Positions 1 to 9,783 of a stretch of 64,000 bases of DNA are shown here, one piece after another. Within the stretch, counting starts at the first letter, position 1, and every line of letters starts with the position of its first letter. A model generated the notes under the pieces. That model did no database searches. It was given only the letters and a program-made list of their open reading frames with translations, and had not been told where the DNA came from. The position numbers and the translations under genes were made by a program. This DNA comes from Rheinheimera mangrovi. Lineage in GTDB: Bacteria; Pseudomonadota; Gammaproteobacteria; Enterobacterales; Alteromonadaceae. Where the stretch lies: positions 1,502,501 through 1,566,500 of the forward strand of contig NZ_CP034683.1 in NCBI RefSeq assembly GCF_003990335.1, in the 5' to 3' direction.

Positions 1-1
1 T

Positions 2-757
2 GACGCTGGTTCCTGGAAACGCACCCACAACTTTGAGCATCACACCTACACCAATATCATTGGTAAAGACCGTGACTTTGGTTATGGCTTATTGCGCTTG
101 AGTAACGACTTCCGCTGGCGCCTGCGTAACTTATGGCAGTTTGCCACTTATCTGGTGTTAAGCACCTTGTTTCAATGGGGCGTGTCTTACCACGAGCTGG
201 CGGGTGAGCGGGTATTTTTTGGTAAAAAGAAACCCGATCGGGTTAACAGTGTCAGCCACAAGGATTTGAAAAAAGCCTTCTTTGGCAAAGGTGCACGTCA
301 GTTGTTTAAAGATTATGTGTTTTTCCCTTTGATTGCCGGGCCTATGTGGTTATGGGTGTTAGCCGGTAATTTAGTGGCGAATATTATCCGTAACTTATGG
401 ACCTCCACTGTGATTTTCTGTGGTCATTTCACTGCTGATGTTCACACCTTTACCCAGCAGCAATGCGAAGGCGAAAGCCCTGGACACTGGTATTATCGGC
501 AAATTCTGGGGTCATCCAACTTCACCGGACCGCGTTGGTTTCATATTTTAACCGGCCATTTAAGTTGCCAGATTGAACATCATTTATTTCCGGATATGCC
601 AGCTTTGCATTATTTGACGGTCGCACCTCAAGTGCAGGCTATTGCGAAAAAATATGGTATTGCTTATAACAGCGGCAGTTTTTTGCGCCAGTACGCTACG
701 GTAGTGGCCCGGATTATCCGATATTCATTTCCTGGCGGAAAAGCCACTACAGCATAA
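2..757 (+). CDS. Fatty acid desaturase, C-terminal part (5' end outside window)
   Basis: The reading frame is open from base 2, so the gene starts upstream; about 251 residues are visible. This is a membrane-bound, di-iron acyl desaturase of the FADS type, which inserts a double bond into acyl chains. Visible family marks are the second histidine box HNFEHH in the first codons, hydrophobic segments in the middle (around FFPLIAGPMWLWVLAGNLV) and the third histidine box QIEHHLFP near the end. The first histidine box must lie upstream of the window. The acyl-CoA thioesterase gene 40 bp downstream, on the same strand, fits a lipid-metabolism pair. Substrate and regiospecificity cannot be read from the sequence. 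Confidence 0.9.
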   Translation, partial: DAGSWKRTHNFEHHTYTNIIGKDRDFGYGLLRLSNDFRWRLRNLWQFATYLVLSTLFQWGVSYHELAGERVFFGKKKPDRVNSVSHKDLKKAFFGKGARQLFKDYVFFPLIAGPMWLWVLAGNLVANIIRNLWTSTVIFCGHFTADVHTFTQQQCEGESPGHWYYRQILGSSNFTGPRWFHILTGHLSCQIEHHLFPDMPALHYLTVAPQVQAIAKKYGIAYNSGSFLRQYATVVARIIRYSFPGGKATTA

Positions 758-797
758 GATGTGGCTGCGCTAGCGCAGCATAAAAAAGGACAGAACT

Positions 798-1601
798 ATG
801 TTATTTGCCGATGTACTACAGCAGTTTAAAGCCGGACAGGCAGATGAGCTACAAATTGAAGTCCCTGCGCAATGGGGCCAGGGCAGGGCGGTGTTTGGTG
901 GTATGGCGTCGGCTTTAGCTTTGGCGCATTTAATCACAGAGCTGCCTGCACAAATACCGCTGCGCTCTGTGTCCGTGTCTTTTGTCGCTCCGTTAAATGC
1001 AGGGCCAGCTACTGTATCGCGGCGTATTTTGCGTCAGGGCAAGTCAGTTATTCAGGCGATGGTCGAGATCACTCAGCAAGATCAGGTGGCTTTAGTGCTA
1101 CTGGCGAGTTTTGGTGCTGAACGTCCATCGGCTTATCAGATTAAAGCGGAAACAGTTCCAGAATTTAATACAAAGGCTATGGTATTGCCAAAACAAGGGC
1201 CAGCACCGGAATTTACCCGACATTTTGATTACCATATCACGCGCGGTGTTATGCCATTTTCAGGGGGCACAGGCACAGAGTTAGGTGGGCTTATCCGTTT
1301 TGCTGAAGGCGAAAGTACAGCTGTAGGTGTGCTGGAGTTATTGGCCTTGGTCGACGCCTGGCCTCCGGTCAGTTTAACTTTACTGAACCAGCCGGCGCCC
1401 GCCAGTTCGTTAACCTGGACTATCGAGTTTATCCAGCCGCATCAAGGCGCTGAAACTAAAGCGCTGACGACTGACTGGTGGTCTTATCTGGCTAGTATTG
1501 AGCATGGCGCTGATGGCTATCATCATATTGAAGCCAAGTTATGGCAACCCGATGGTCAATTAGCGGCCATTAGCCGTCAGACGGTCACTGTATTTGCCTG
1601 A
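798..1601 (+). CDS. Acyl-CoA thioesterase, double hot-dog (TesB-like)
   Basis: A 267-residue protein with the layout of TesB-type thioesterases: an N-terminal hot-dog domain (roughly residues 1-120, with the QGRAVFGGMASALALAH helix region) and a C-terminal hot-dog domain (roughly 150-267, with LTWTIEFIQPH and the GADGYHHIEAKLW strand region). The family hydrolyses acyl-CoA to free acid and CoA in the cytosol. AAAAAAGGACAG lies just before the ATG. It follows the desaturase closely and is probably cotranscribed with it. Physiological chain length is unknown. Confidence 0.85.
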   Translation: MLFADVLQQFKAGQADELQIEVPAQWGQGRAVFGGMASALALAHLITELPAQIPLRSVSVSFVAPLNAGPATVSRRILRQGKSVIQAMVEITQQDQVALVLLASFGAERPSAYQIKAETVPEFNTKAMVLPKQGPAPEFTRHFDYHITRGVMPFSGGTGTELGGLIRFAEGESTAVGVLELLALVDAWPPVSLTLLNQPAPASSLTWTIEFIQPHQGAETKALTTDWWSYLASIEHGADGYHHIEAKLWQPDGQLAAISRQTVTVFA

Positions 1602-1717
1602 TGCTTACCCTAGCGAAAAGTGCTTAAAATTTATACTCGCCCGGCGTGGGCGCTTCTGTTATAGTGCGCGCCCTTTTTCCAGTGCCAGTTTCTGTGTCAA
1701 TAGAGAGTACCCATTTT

Positions 1718-3094
1718 TTGAGCAACGCCACTTTTACCAGTCTGCCTTTAGCAGAACATTTATTACAAAGCCTTGAGAGTCTTGGCTACAGTCAGATGAC
1801 GCCTATTCAGCAACAGGCTTTGCCTGCGCTGTTGGAAGGCAAAGATATTCTGGCCAAAGCCCGCACCGGCAGTGGCAAAACAGTGGCTTTTGCCCTGACC
1901 TTGTTGCACAAACTGGCGGTCAAACGTTTCCGCATTCAGTCGCTGGTGCTTTGTCCTACCCGTGAATTAGCTGAGCAGGTTGCGCAGGAAATCCGTCGTT
2001 TAGCACGCAGTCAGCACAATATTAAAGTGTTAACTCTGGTCGGTGGTGTTTCTGTTGGTCCACAAATTGGCTCGTTAGAACATGGTGCTCATATTATTGT
2101 CGGGACTCCGGGTCGTATTCTTGAAATGATCGACCGTAACCTGCTGAACTTGTCGGATGTCGAAACCCTGGTATTAGATGAAGCTGACCGTATGTTGGAC
2201 ATGGGTTTCGCTGATGATATTGGCGTGATTCTGAACGCTCTGCCTGCGGATCGCCAAACCTTGTTGTTTTCAGCCACTTATCCGGACAAAGTGAACGATT
2301 TAAAACGTCACTTAAAAACCGATGCTGTGCAGGTATTTGTTGAAGATGCTGAACAAACTGAAATAGAGCAAAAATTTATTGAAGTAGAAGCCAACGATAA
2401 AATTGCTGCGTTAAAGCAAATCCTGTCCTGGCATGGCGCCAAGCCCACACTGATTTTCTCCAATATGCGCAAAGACACTCAGGATATTTGCGATGAACTC
2501 GCAGATGCCGGTTACAGTGTGATGTCGTTGCATGGTGACTTAGAGCAGCGTGACCGTGAACGTGTGCTGATGCAGTTCACTAACCAAAGTTGCCTGATTA
2601 TGGTTGCAACAGATGTTGCAGCCCGGGGTTTGGATATCAGTGCTTTGCCTTTGGTCATAAACTACGATTTATCCAACGACCCTGAAGTGCATGTCCACAG
2701 GGTGGGGCGCACTGGCCGTGCAGGTAGCGAAGGTCTGGCTTTAACGCTGGTGACTCCTTCACAAATGGGCCGTTTGGCGGCACTGGAAGATCAGCTGAAC
2801 TTAACAGCACAGTGGGCAGAGTTAACTGCTTTTCCTGCGAAAGATGCTGTACCGGCGCGCGCGCCAATGCGCACTGTGATGATCGATGGTGGTAAAAAAG
2901 ATAAAGTAAGACCAGGTGACATAGTTGGCGCCTTAACAGGTGAATTGGGTTTGTCTTTTGATCAACTGGGCAAAATAAACGTGCTGCCAATGGTCAGTTT
3001 TGTTGCTGTTCGCAATGATGTAGCAAATGCTGCACTAAAACGCTTAAGCGAAGGCAAAATCAAAGGCCGTCAATTCCGCTGCCGTTTTGTCTGA
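1718..3094 (+). CDS. dbpA: ATP-dependent RNA helicase DbpA
   Basis: A DEAD-box helicase that acts in 50S ribosomal subunit maturation, guided by a hairpin in 23S rRNA. Motifs in order: Q-motif region (SQMTPIQQQALP), motif I ARTGSGKT, PTRELAEQ, GTPGR, DEAD (VLDEADRMLDMGF), SAT, then the second RecA domain with VATDVAARGLD and HRVGRTGRAG. The last 75 or so residues form the DbpA-type RNA-binding domain. I place the start at TTG 1718 because it begins the protein as MSNATFTSLPLAEHLL and gives 458 residues, close to the E. coli protein. There is no nearby in-frame ATG, and upstream in-frame codons do not resemble the family. Confidence 0.93.
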   Translation: MSNATFTSLPLAEHLLQSLESLGYSQMTPIQQQALPALLEGKDILAKARTGSGKTVAFALTLLHKLAVKRFRIQSLVLCPTRELAEQVAQEIRRLARSQHNIKVLTLVGGVSVGPQIGSLEHGAHIIVGTPGRILEMIDRNLLNLSDVETLVLDEADRMLDMGFADDIGVILNALPADRQTLLFSATYPDKVNDLKRHLKTDAVQVFVEDAEQTEIEQKFIEVEANDKIAALKQILSWHGAKPTLIFSNMRKDTQDICDELADAGYSVMSLHGDLEQRDRERVLMQFTNQSCLIMVATDVAARGLDISALPLVINYDLSNDPEVHVHRVGRTGRAGSEGLALTLVTPSQMGRLAALEDQLNLTAQWAELTAFPAKDAVPARAPMRTVMIDGGKKDKVRPGDIVGALTGELGLSFDQLGKINVLPMVSFVAVRNDVANAALKRLSEGKIKGRQFRCRFV

Positions 3095-3107
3095 CAGACC
3101 AAAAATG

Positions 3108-3254
3108 GTAGGGGCGGGTTTTGTACCCGCCCGTCTCGAATTCAAATCCGATGCCCTTCAGTCTTGTACCCACCTGTCTAATGACACCGCGGTGTAATAT
3201 ACACAAAAACATTGTGGTGCAGATGGACGGGCCGGGGCAAGCCACGGCCCCTAC
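3108..3254. repeat. REPIN-like pair of inverted GTAG-headed palindromes
   Basis: GTAG at 3108-3111 leads into the hairpin GGGCGGG (3112-3118) / CCCGCCC (3126-3132). An inverted copy ends in CTAC at 3251-3254; read on the reverse strand it is GTAG followed by a GC-rich stem with one mismatch (arms 3229-3238 and 3241-3250). A degenerate half copy lies near 3163-3193. Two REPs facing each other after a stop codon is the arrangement called REPIN, which is mobilised by RAYT transposases. A related copy lies after thyA. No RAYT gene is in the window. Confidence 0.75.
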
Positions 3255-3340
3255 ACAAAAAGTATCTGATGTAAGAGGAAAAATTGCCCGGATGCACTAA
3301 GCTCAAAGCGGATAGACACTAAAAAATAAAGAGGCCGCTT

Positions 3341-4183
3341 ATGAACGTTCAACACTTTCTATGCAGCGCTGTAGTTTGTCTGCTGTTGTTTGGCTGTAAA
3401 CCTGCTGAAACTCAAACCTCTGCTGTTAGTACTCCTGATGCTGTCACTAAAGTGGCAGAAACTCCCGCTGAACCCAAAGCCGCACCATGCCAGCTGAAAC
3501 TGGGTTTTGAATCCTGGGAACCCTACCAATATGTCGGATTGGAACAACAAGCCAGTGGACTGGATATTGAAATAGTACAAGCCGTTGCCGGACGTATGAA
3601 TTGTACACTGGTGCTGCAGCATGGCACCTGGCAGGAATTATTGGGGCAGTTCAGGCAAGGACAGCTGGATGTGCTGTTGGGTGCATCCAAAACGCCAGCC
3701 CGCGAAGAATTTGCTTTATTCTCCGATCCTTACCGTGCTGAACAGTTCCAATTATTTGTTCGTAAGGATGATGCAGACAAATACAAATTTGAGTCTGTGG
3801 CAGAAATGGTGGCGGCAAAACACAAGGTGGGTTTGATCAGCGATTATTATTATGGTGAACAAATTAGTGCCTTGTATAGCGACGAGTATATGCGGCCACA
3901 GTTTGTTGAGTCTTCGATGAGCGAGCAAAATATCGCTGTGTTGCTGGATGATCAGGTAGATGCTGTGCTGGAGGATAGTTTTGTAGGCGCCGCTATTATC
4001 CGGCGTAAAGGACTGGAGCAAGAGGTGCAGCCTCATAGCATCAAGCTGGATGAATCACCTATTTATGTGATGTTCAGTAAATCAACAGTACAGCCAGAGC
4101 AGGTGAGCTCTTTTAATCAGGCCTTGCAGCAGCTAAAAGATAGTGGCGATTATCAGTTGCTTATAGGTAAGTATCAAAGTTAA
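3341..4183 (+). CDS. Periplasmic solute-binding lipoprotein, family 3
   Basis: A 280-residue protein with a lipoprotein signal peptide (lipobox LLFGC, Cys at about residue 19), a short linker rich in Thr, Ala and Pro, then an SBP_bac_3-type domain. Family marks are [15 protein letters not shown] at the start of the domain, [15 protein letters not shown], and the [32 protein letters not shown] region. Such proteins bind amino acids or similar small polar ligands. No permease or ATPase gene is adjacent, so it may feed a distant ABC transporter or act as a sensor subunit. A good ribosome site (AAAGAGG) precedes the ATG. Its 3' end overlaps the convergent mutH gene by 4 bp. Confidence 0.82.
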   Translation: MNVQHFLCSAVVCLLLFGCKPAETQTSAVSTPDAVTKVAETPAEPKAAPCQLKLGFESWEPYQYVGLEQQASGLDIEIVQAVAGRMNCTLVLQHGTWQELLGQFRQGQLDVLLGASKTPAREEFALFSDPYRAEQFQLFVRKDDADKYKFESVAEMVAAKHKVGLISDYYYGEQISALYSDEYMRPQFVESSMSEQNIAVLLDDQVDAVLEDSFVGAAIIRRKGLEQEVQPHSIKLDESPIYVMFSKSTVQPEQVSSFNQALQQLKDSGDYQLLIGKYQS

Positions 4184-4848
4184 TCACCAAACTGGCGGGC
4201 CAGCAATGAAGCAGTAAAGCTGGCCTTTAAATAAAAGCCTCTGGGCAGGGTTTGAATAGGTTGGCCATCTGCGCCAATAGCAGAAGTTAGCGCTTTGCTG
4301 TTGGCCGCTTTAGGCCTTAATTGCAGTACTTTGCCATGCGCGCCTTTAATTTGATCAATACCACCTAATACAATCAGTTCCATCAATTCTTCCCAGTCCT
4401 GTTGCAACAATGCTTGTTGCTCTGCATCCGGGCTCCATAAAAATGCACTGCCAATTTGACGCTCCGCCAGTGGAATAGTGCGTTCGGCCAGTACGGGCAC
4501 AAACAATACCTTGCTGAGTTTGCGACAGACCCATGACTCATGCCAGCGCAAGCCTGCGACATCGGTTAAAGGCGCTACACACACATAAGTGCTTTCCAGA
4601 GGTTTACCACATCGATCCACAGGTAAGGTTTTTAGTTCTACGCCTAAATGAGGAAAATCAGGTTCAGCTTTGCTGCCACTGCTGGCTCCGAGCACCAGTT
4701 CCAACAATTGACCTACAGTACCTTTTTCCCGTTGCAGATTGGCAGGTAGTTGAAGCTGACATTGCTCAGCCAACTGGCCTAACGTCAGGCCCGCAATCAG
4801 GGTGCAACGTTCGAGTAGATCGTCTATGTTTAGCGGTGGCAGGCTCAT
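4180..4848 (-). CDS. mutH: DNA mismatch repair endonuclease MutH
   Basis: MutH nicks the unmethylated strand at hemimethylated GATC sites, directed by MutS and MutL. The D-x(n)-E-x-K catalytic set is visible in [15 protein letters not shown], and the N-terminal half carries the family pattern LGQLAEQ and [15 protein letters not shown]. The ATG at 4848 ([12 protein letters not shown]) gives 222 residues, close to the E. coli length of 229; an upstream in-frame ATG at 4947 would add 33 residues unlike the family. The gene is convergent with the solute-binding gene; the two stop codons overlap. Confidence 0.93.
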   Translation of the reverse strand: MSLPPLNIDDLLERCTLIAGLTLGQLAEQCQLQLPANLQREKGTVGQLLELVLGASSGSKAEPDFPHLGVELKTLPVDRCGKPLESTYVCVAPLTDVAGLRWHESWVCRKLSKVLFVPVLAERTIPLAERQIGSAFLWSPDAEQQALLQQDWEELMELIVLGGIDQIKGAHGKVLQLRPKAANSKALTSAIGADGQPIQTLPRGFYLKASFTASLLARQFGD

Positions 4849-4939
4849 AAAAGCATCATAAATACAGCGGTGATTCAGGTCTTTCAAAACATTACCATTT
4901 TTTGATTTATTTTGCTGTTCAAAAAGCAAGCAAAGCAAG

Positions 4940-5145
4940 TTATGCACAGTTGTATCGCTGCTTAAATAGCAATCTTTTCAGTGTAACGTTATGTTTTTTA
5001 TGGCTTTTTTTGTTGTTTTGGTTGTGTGTTATTCCAGCTTTCATGAGTTATTCAAGAATAAAAACACCCTTATGCACAGCTTTATGTACAGAGCCTGTGT
5101 AGAAGTTCACAGTGCGTGCTAATTAATCAGTTAAATTGTGGATAA
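4940..5145. promoter_or_regulatory. mutH-rppH intergenic region with a DnaA-box-like cluster
   Basis: The 381 bp between mutH and rppH (4849-5229) have no gene and are AT-rich with several poly-T runs. They must hold the divergent promoters. Within them I see TTATGCACA at 4940-4948 and 5070-5078, TTATGTACA at 5082-5090, and the consensus DnaA box TTATCCACA on the reverse strand at 5137-5145. The matches are direct; DnaA binding is inference. Confidence 0.45.
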
Positions 5146-5229
5146 CTCTGTAGAAAATACAATTTGCCGAAGTCGTGACTTTATGAAAGAATCGATGAAA
5201 CAACAGCTGTAAATAAGCTAGAGGTTTTT

Positions 5230-5748
5230 GTGATCGACGCTGAAGGCTTTAGAGCCAACGTCGGCATTGTGATATATAACCACCAGGGACAGGTGTTTTG
5301 GGCAAGGAGATACGGTCAACATTCCTGGCAGTACCCACAGGGTGGCATTGATGACGGGGAAACCCCTGAGCAGGCCATGTACCGGGAGTTAAACGAAGAA
5401 GTTGGTTTACAGCCTGAAGATGTAGAAATTATTGCTGTAACCAAACACTGGCTAAGGTACAAATTACCTAAGCGTTTAATTCGGCGGGACAGTAATCCGG
5501 TGTGTATAGGGCAAAAACAAAAATGGTTTTTGTTGCGCCTGACCTGTAAGGATGAAGACGTAAATCTGTTAAAAACTTCGCATCCGGAGTTTGATGACTG
5601 GCGCTGGGTCAGTTATTGGTATCCGGTGCGTCAGGTCGTCGCCTTTAAGCGGGAAGTGTACCGCAAGGTGATGAAAGAGTTTGCCCCTATTGCTTTGCCG
5701 TATCTTCGTAGAGATGGAAAAAATGAGAAGTTAATCAGAAGGGGTTAG
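5230..5748 (+). CDS. rppH: RNA pyrophosphohydrolase RppH
   Basis: A Nudix hydrolase that removes pyrophosphate from the 5' end of mRNA and so triggers RNase E decay. The start [17 protein letters not shown] is typical of the family. The Nudix box (GX5EX7REUXEEXGU) runs through [20 protein letters not shown] and VGL at about residues 37-59. Length is 172 residues. Translation begins at GTG 5230 after AGAGG. ptsP begins 2 bp after the stop codon, the usual rppH-ptsP arrangement in gammaproteobacteria. Confidence 0.95.
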   Translation: MIDAEGFRANVGIVIYNHQGQVFWARRYGQHSWQYPQGGIDDGETPEQAMYRELNEEVGLQPEDVEIIAVTKHWLRYKLPKRLIRRDSNPVCIGQKQKWFLLRLTCKDEDVNLLKTSHPEFDDWRWVSYWYPVRQVVAFKREVYRKVMKEFAPIALPYLRRDGKNEKLIRRG

Positions 5749-5750
5749 AA

Positions 5751-8018
5751 ATGCTGAGCCAGTTAAGGCGCATAGTGCAGGATGTGGCGCAAGAGCCGGT
5801 ACTGAATAACGCATTGGCTGGCTTAGTCTCGAATGTAAAAAATGCTCTGAAGACAGAGTGTTGTTCTGTTTATTTAGCCGACTATAATCAGCAGCATTTT
5901 ATGTTGATGGCGACAGACGGCTTAAATCCTGAAGCGGTAGGCCAAATCTCCATTGGTTTCTCCGAAGGTTTGATTGGCTGGGTAGGTCAGCGCGAAGAGC
6001 CGATCAACTTAGCCCAAGCCCATTTACATCCCCGTTTTAAAGTCACCCCAGAAGTCAGTGAAGACCGATTTTCGGCCTTTTTAGGCTGCCCTATTATTCA
6101 TCACCGCAAAGTGCTGGGTGTACTCACTATTCAGCAAGGGGAGTCGAGGGTTTTCAGCGAAGATGAAGAGTCTTTTCTGGTCACTTTAGGTGTGCAGCTG
6201 GCCTCTGTGTTAGTGAACGCAGAAATGCGCCAGGCAGCCAGTCAGAATTCAAAACAGCAAAAAAGTACAGGCCAGTTGCTGGGTTTACCCGGTGCGCCTG
6301 GTATAGCTATAGGTGAAGGTTTTGTACTGGAACCGTCCAGTGACTTTGATGCGATATCGCTGAAAAAAGTCGATGATCCGGAAAAAGAGCTGTCACGTTT
6401 TTACAAAGCCGTCAAAATTACCAAAGCTGAATTTAATCGTTTAGCTGAACGTATGGCGGGGCATTTGCCGCCTGACGCTTTGGCCATTTTTGATGTTTAC
6501 CATCAGTTATTAGACGCGGCCAGCCTTGGTAATGAAATTGAAAAACAAATCCACGAAGGCTGGTGTGCTAAAAGCGCACTAAAACGTGTGGTTGAAAAGT
6601 TTGCCCGCCAGTTTGACGATATGGACGATCCCTACCTGCGCGAACGCGGTACTGATATCCGTGATTTAGGTCAAAGAGTGCTGAATCATTTGCTCGACAC
6701 TGAGCAGCGTCATCATAAATTGCCGGAAAAAGTCGTGTTAGTGGCTGACAACGTCACCGCCACTATGCTGGCCGAAATTCCGCGTGCTCAGCTGGTGGCT
6801 ATAGTGTCGCTCAAAGGCTCAGTCAACTCACATGCCGCTATTATGGCCCGTGCTTTGGGCATTCCGGCTGTGATGGGCCTTGACGAGCTGCCGCTGTTTC
6901 ACTGGCAAAGTCAGCGTTTGATAGTGGATGGCTATCGTGGTCAGATTTTAGTTGGGCCAGCTGAAGCTATAGTGGCTGAATACCAGGCCTTGATCAGTGA
7001 GGATGCGCAGCTTAGCGCCCGTTATCAGTCTGAGATGCATTTAAACGCCCAGAGCGCTTGTGGTACGCCTTTTAGTTTAATGGTCAATGCTGGTCTGGCG
7101 ATAGAGTTGGAAAGCGCTCAGCCGTCATATACAGATGGCATTGGTTTATACCGTACTGAATTCCCTTTTATTATGCGAAACCGTTTCCCAACAGAAGCGG
7201 AGCAAATCGAACTCTATAAAAAAGTGCTGGCGTCGCATCCGACCAAAGCCGTGGTCATGCGTACTTTGGATGTGGGCGGTGATAAAGCGCTGCCTTATTT
7301 CAGCATTATTGAAGAAAACCCCTTTTTAGGCTGGCGTGGTATTCGGTTAACTTTGGATCATCCGGAAATTTTTCTGGTTCAAATCCGCGCTATGCTCAAA
7401 GCCAATATAGGCCAGGGCAATTTACATATTTTGCTGCCGATGATTTCGGACTTAGCTGAAGTGGATGAATCGCTGCGTCTCATCAAACAGGCTACTTTTG
7501 AACTGACGGATGAGTTAGCAGGCACTGAAGTGCAGCTACCTAAAGCTAAAGTCGGGGTGATGATTGAAGTGCCGTCCATTATGTATCAGTTGCCTGAACT
7601 GGCGCGGAAGATTGATTTTTGCTCTGTCGGCACCAACGATTTAACTCAGTATTTATTGGCTGTTGATCGCAACAACCCAAGAGTAGCGGGTTTGTATGAT
7701 GCGATGCATCCTGCGGTTTTGCGCGCCTTGCATCAAATGTCATTACAGGCTCAGGGCTTACAATTGCCTATGAGTATTTGTGGTGAATTGGCAGGTGAAC
7801 CTGCTGGTGTACTGATTTTAGCTGCCATGGGCTATGACAAATTCAGTATGAACAGCAGTAACCTGGCAAAAATCAAATGGTTGTTACGCAGGGTGAATAT
7901 GTCTGAACTGCAATTGCTGCTACCGGAAATTCTGGCCTGCCAGTCGCCAAAACAAGTTCGTCTGCACGTACAGCGTTTCCTCGACCAAAAGCAGCTACTG
8001 AACCAATTACGTGCTTAA
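5751..8018 (+). CDS. ptsP: Phosphoenolpyruvate-protein phosphotransferase PtsP (EI-Ntr)
   Basis: Enzyme I of the nitrogen PTS, which autophosphorylates from PEP and passes phosphate to NPr. Domains in order: GAF sensor domain (about 1-165), HPr-interacting domain (about 175-300), phosphohistidine swivel domain with the active His in GSVNSHAAIMARALGIPAV (about 360), and the PEP-binding TIM barrel with GIGLYRTEFPF and the GTNDLTQYLLAVDR signature. Length is 755 residues, as expected. The ATG follows AAGGGGTTAGAA and the gene is coupled to rppH. Confidence 0.95.
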   Translation: MLSQLRRIVQDVAQEPVLNNALAGLVSNVKNALKTECCSVYLADYNQQHFMLMATDGLNPEAVGQISIGFSEGLIGWVGQREEPINLAQAHLHPRFKVTPEVSEDRFSAFLGCPIIHHRKVLGVLTIQQGESRVFSEDEESFLVTLGVQLASVLVNAEMRQAASQNSKQQKSTGQLLGLPGAPGIAIGEGFVLEPSSDFDAISLKKVDDPEKELSRFYKAVKITKAEFNRLAERMAGHLPPDALAIFDVYHQLLDAASLGNEIEKQIHEGWCAKSALKRVVEKFARQFDDMDDPYLRERGTDIRDLGQRVLNHLLDTEQRHHKLPEKVVLVADNVTATMLAEIPRAQLVAIVSLKGSVNSHAAIMARALGIPAVMGLDELPLFHWQSQRLIVDGYRGQILVGPAEAIVAEYQALISEDAQLSARYQSEMHLNAQSACGTPFSLMVNAGLAIELESAQPSYTDGIGLYRTEFPFIMRNRFPTEAEQIELYKKVLASHPTKAVVMRTLDVGGDKALPYFSIIEENPFLGWRGIRLTLDHPEIFLVQIRAMLKANIGQGNLHILLPMISDLAEVDESLRLIKQATFELTDELAGTEVQLPKAKVGVMIEVPSIMYQLPELARKIDFCSVGTNDLTQYLLAVDRNNPRVAGLYDAMHPAVLRALHQMSLQAQGLQLPMSICGELAGEPAGVLILAAMGYDKFSMNSSNLAKIKWLLRRVNMSELQLLLPEILACQSPKQVRLHVQRFLDQKQLLNQLRA

Positions 8019-8114
8019 CAGCACCAAGGGCTGTTACAATGTTTGACCTTATCTGGATCTGCGTTGGTGTGAATGCACCATGCAGATGTATTGCTTAGAA
8101 CAGGACTTTTCATA

Positions 8115-8948
8115 GTGGACTCTTACTTTTTATTCCCGCAAATTGACCCGGTGATCTTTAGCATCGGGCCTGTCGCCGTGCGTTGGTATGGCTTGATGTA
8201 TGTGATTGCCTTTTTACTGGCGAACTGGTTGGCGAACCGGCAAGCTGATAAACGGGGCTCGGGTTGGACCCGCGATCAGGTCAGTGACTTACTGTTTTTC
8301 GGCTTTTTAGGCGTCATTGTCGGTGGCCGCGTTGGTTATGTATTGTTTTACAGTTTCAGTAACTTCATTGCTGATCCGCTGTATTTATTCCGCACCTGGG
8401 AAGGTGGTATGTCCTTCCACGGTGGTGTGTTAGGTGTGATGGCCGCTATGGCCTGGTTTGCCTGGCGCAATAAAAAACGTTATCTGGAACTAGGTGACTT
8501 TGTTGTACCGCTGCTGCCTCTGGGTTTAGCTTTTGGTCGTTTGGGTAACTTTATCAACGGCGAATTATGGGGCCGCACTACAGATGTACCATGGGCTGTG
8601 TTATTCCCGAATGCCGGTATGTTGCCGCGCCATCCGTCACAACTTTATGAACTGGTCGCTGAAGGTATCATTCTGTTTATTTTGCTGCAATGGTACAAAG
8701 GCAAAAAACCACCTGCAGGTAACGTCGCTGGTTTATTCCTGCTGGGCTATGGTACTGCACGTTTTATTATTGAATTCTTCCGTGAGCCGGATGCGCATTT
8801 AGGCTTGTTATCTCTGGGCATGTCTATGGGGCAGTGGCTCTGTATTCCAATGATTGTTGCTGGCCTTGGACTGATTGTCTGGGGTTATAGCCGTGAGAGT
8901 AAATCAGGCCGTCAGAGCAAAACATCAGGCAAAGAGAGCAAAGCATGA
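8115..8948 (+). CDS. lgt: Prolipoprotein diacylglyceryl transferase Lgt
   Basis: An inner-membrane enzyme that transfers diacylglycerol from phosphatidylglycerol to the lipobox Cys of prolipoproteins. Seven hydrophobic segments are visible, with [12 protein letters not shown], the Lgt signature [14 protein letters not shown] and HPSQLYE. I choose GTG 8115 because the protein then begins (M)[18 protein letters not shown], matching the family start, and ACAGGAC lies about 10 bases upstream. The in-frame ATG at 8073 would add 14 non-conserved residues. It overlaps thyA by 4 bp (ATGA). It would process the many lipoproteins encoded in this window. Confidence 0.94.
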   Translation: MDSYFLFPQIDPVIFSIGPVAVRWYGLMYVIAFLLANWLANRQADKRGSGWTRDQVSDLLFFGFLGVIVGGRVGYVLFYSFSNFIADPLYLFRTWEGGMSFHGGVLGVMAAMAWFAWRNKKRYLELGDFVVPLLPLGLAFGRLGNFINGELWGRTTDVPWAVLFPNAGMLPRHPSQLYELVAEGIILFILLQWYKGKKPPAGNVAGLFLLGYGTARFIIEFFREPDAHLGLLSLGMSMGQWLCIPMIVAGLGLIVWGYSRESKSGRQSKTSGKESKA

Positions 8949-9778
8949 AGCAGTATTTAGACTTAATGCGCCATGTGCTTGAGCATGGCCACAAAAAATC
9001 TGATCGCACAGGCACTGGCACCATCAGCGTGTTTGGCTATCAGATGAGGTTTGACTTAAGCCAGGGCTTTCCGCTGGTAACCACGAAAAAATGTCATCTG
9101 CGCTCTATTATTCATGAGCTGTTGTGGTTCCTCAAAGGCGACACCAATATCCAGTATCTGAAGGATAACAAAGTTAGTATTTGGGATGAATGGGCGACAG
9201 AGCAGGGCGATTTAGGTCCTGTCTATGGTGCGCAGTGGCGCAGCTGGCAAACGCCGGATGGTCGGGGGATAGACCAAATCAGCCAGCTCATTCATGACAT
9301 TAAAACCAATCCGGATTCACGCCGTTTAATCGTCAGTGGCTGGAATCCAGCGGTATTGCCTGATACTAAGTTCAGTCCAAAAGACAATGCGGCTATGGGC
9401 AAACAGGCCTTACCACCTTGCCATACCTTGTTCCAGTTTTATGTGCACGACGGAAAATTATCCTGCCAGTTGTATCAACGCAGCGCCGACATTTTTCTTG
9501 GCGTGCCTTTTAATATCGCCAGTTATGCGCTGCTAACCATGATGGTGGCGCAGGTCTGTGATTTAACGCCTGGTGATTTTGTGCATACTTTTGGTGATGC
9601 ACATTTGTACAGCAACCATATGGACCAAGTAAACGAGCAGTTAAGCCGCACACCACATCCATTGCCACAAATGAAACTAAACCCTGCCATCAAAGATATT
9701 TTTGGCTTTAGTATCGACGATTTTGAACTAGTCAATTATTTGGCACATCCTGCCATCAAAGCCCCCATCGCGATATAA
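8945..9778 (+). CDS. thyA: Thymidylate synthase ThyA
   Basis: Makes dTMP from dUMP using methylenetetrahydrofolate. Family marks: [20 protein letters not shown], the catalytic Cys in [33 protein letters not shown] and [12 protein letters not shown]. Length is 277 residues, longer than the 264 of E. coli ThyA, because of about 13 extra residues ([13 protein letters not shown] region) just before the catalytic Cys. lgt-thyA coupling is the classical enterobacterial and Alteromonadales arrangement. Confidence 0.95.
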   Translation: MKQYLDLMRHVLEHGHKKSDRTGTGTISVFGYQMRFDLSQGFPLVTTKKCHLRSIIHELLWFLKGDTNIQYLKDNKVSIWDEWATEQGDLGPVYGAQWRSWQTPDGRGIDQISQLIHDIKTNPDSRRLIVSGWNPAVLPDTKFSPKDNAAMGKQALPPCHTLFQFYVHDGKLSCQLYQRSADIFLGVPFNIASYALLTMMVAQVCDLTPGDFVHTFGDAHLYSNHMDQVNEQLSRTPHPLPQMKLNPAIKDIFGFSIDDFELVNYLAHPAIKAPIAI

Positions 9779-9783
9779 ATACC

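Noticed and set aside
2655..2990. 111-codon reverse open frame within dbpA
   Set aside because: Antisense shadow with no recognisable domain or start signal.
4940..5145. A chromosomal replication origin
   Set aside because: DnaA-box-like sites are few, no dnaA, dnaN, gidA or mioC gene is near, and the neighbours are not those of a gammaproteobacterial origin.
8073..8114. ATG 8073 as the lgt start
   Set aside because: It adds 14 residues not seen in the family; GTG 8115 has a better ribosome site and the conserved start.
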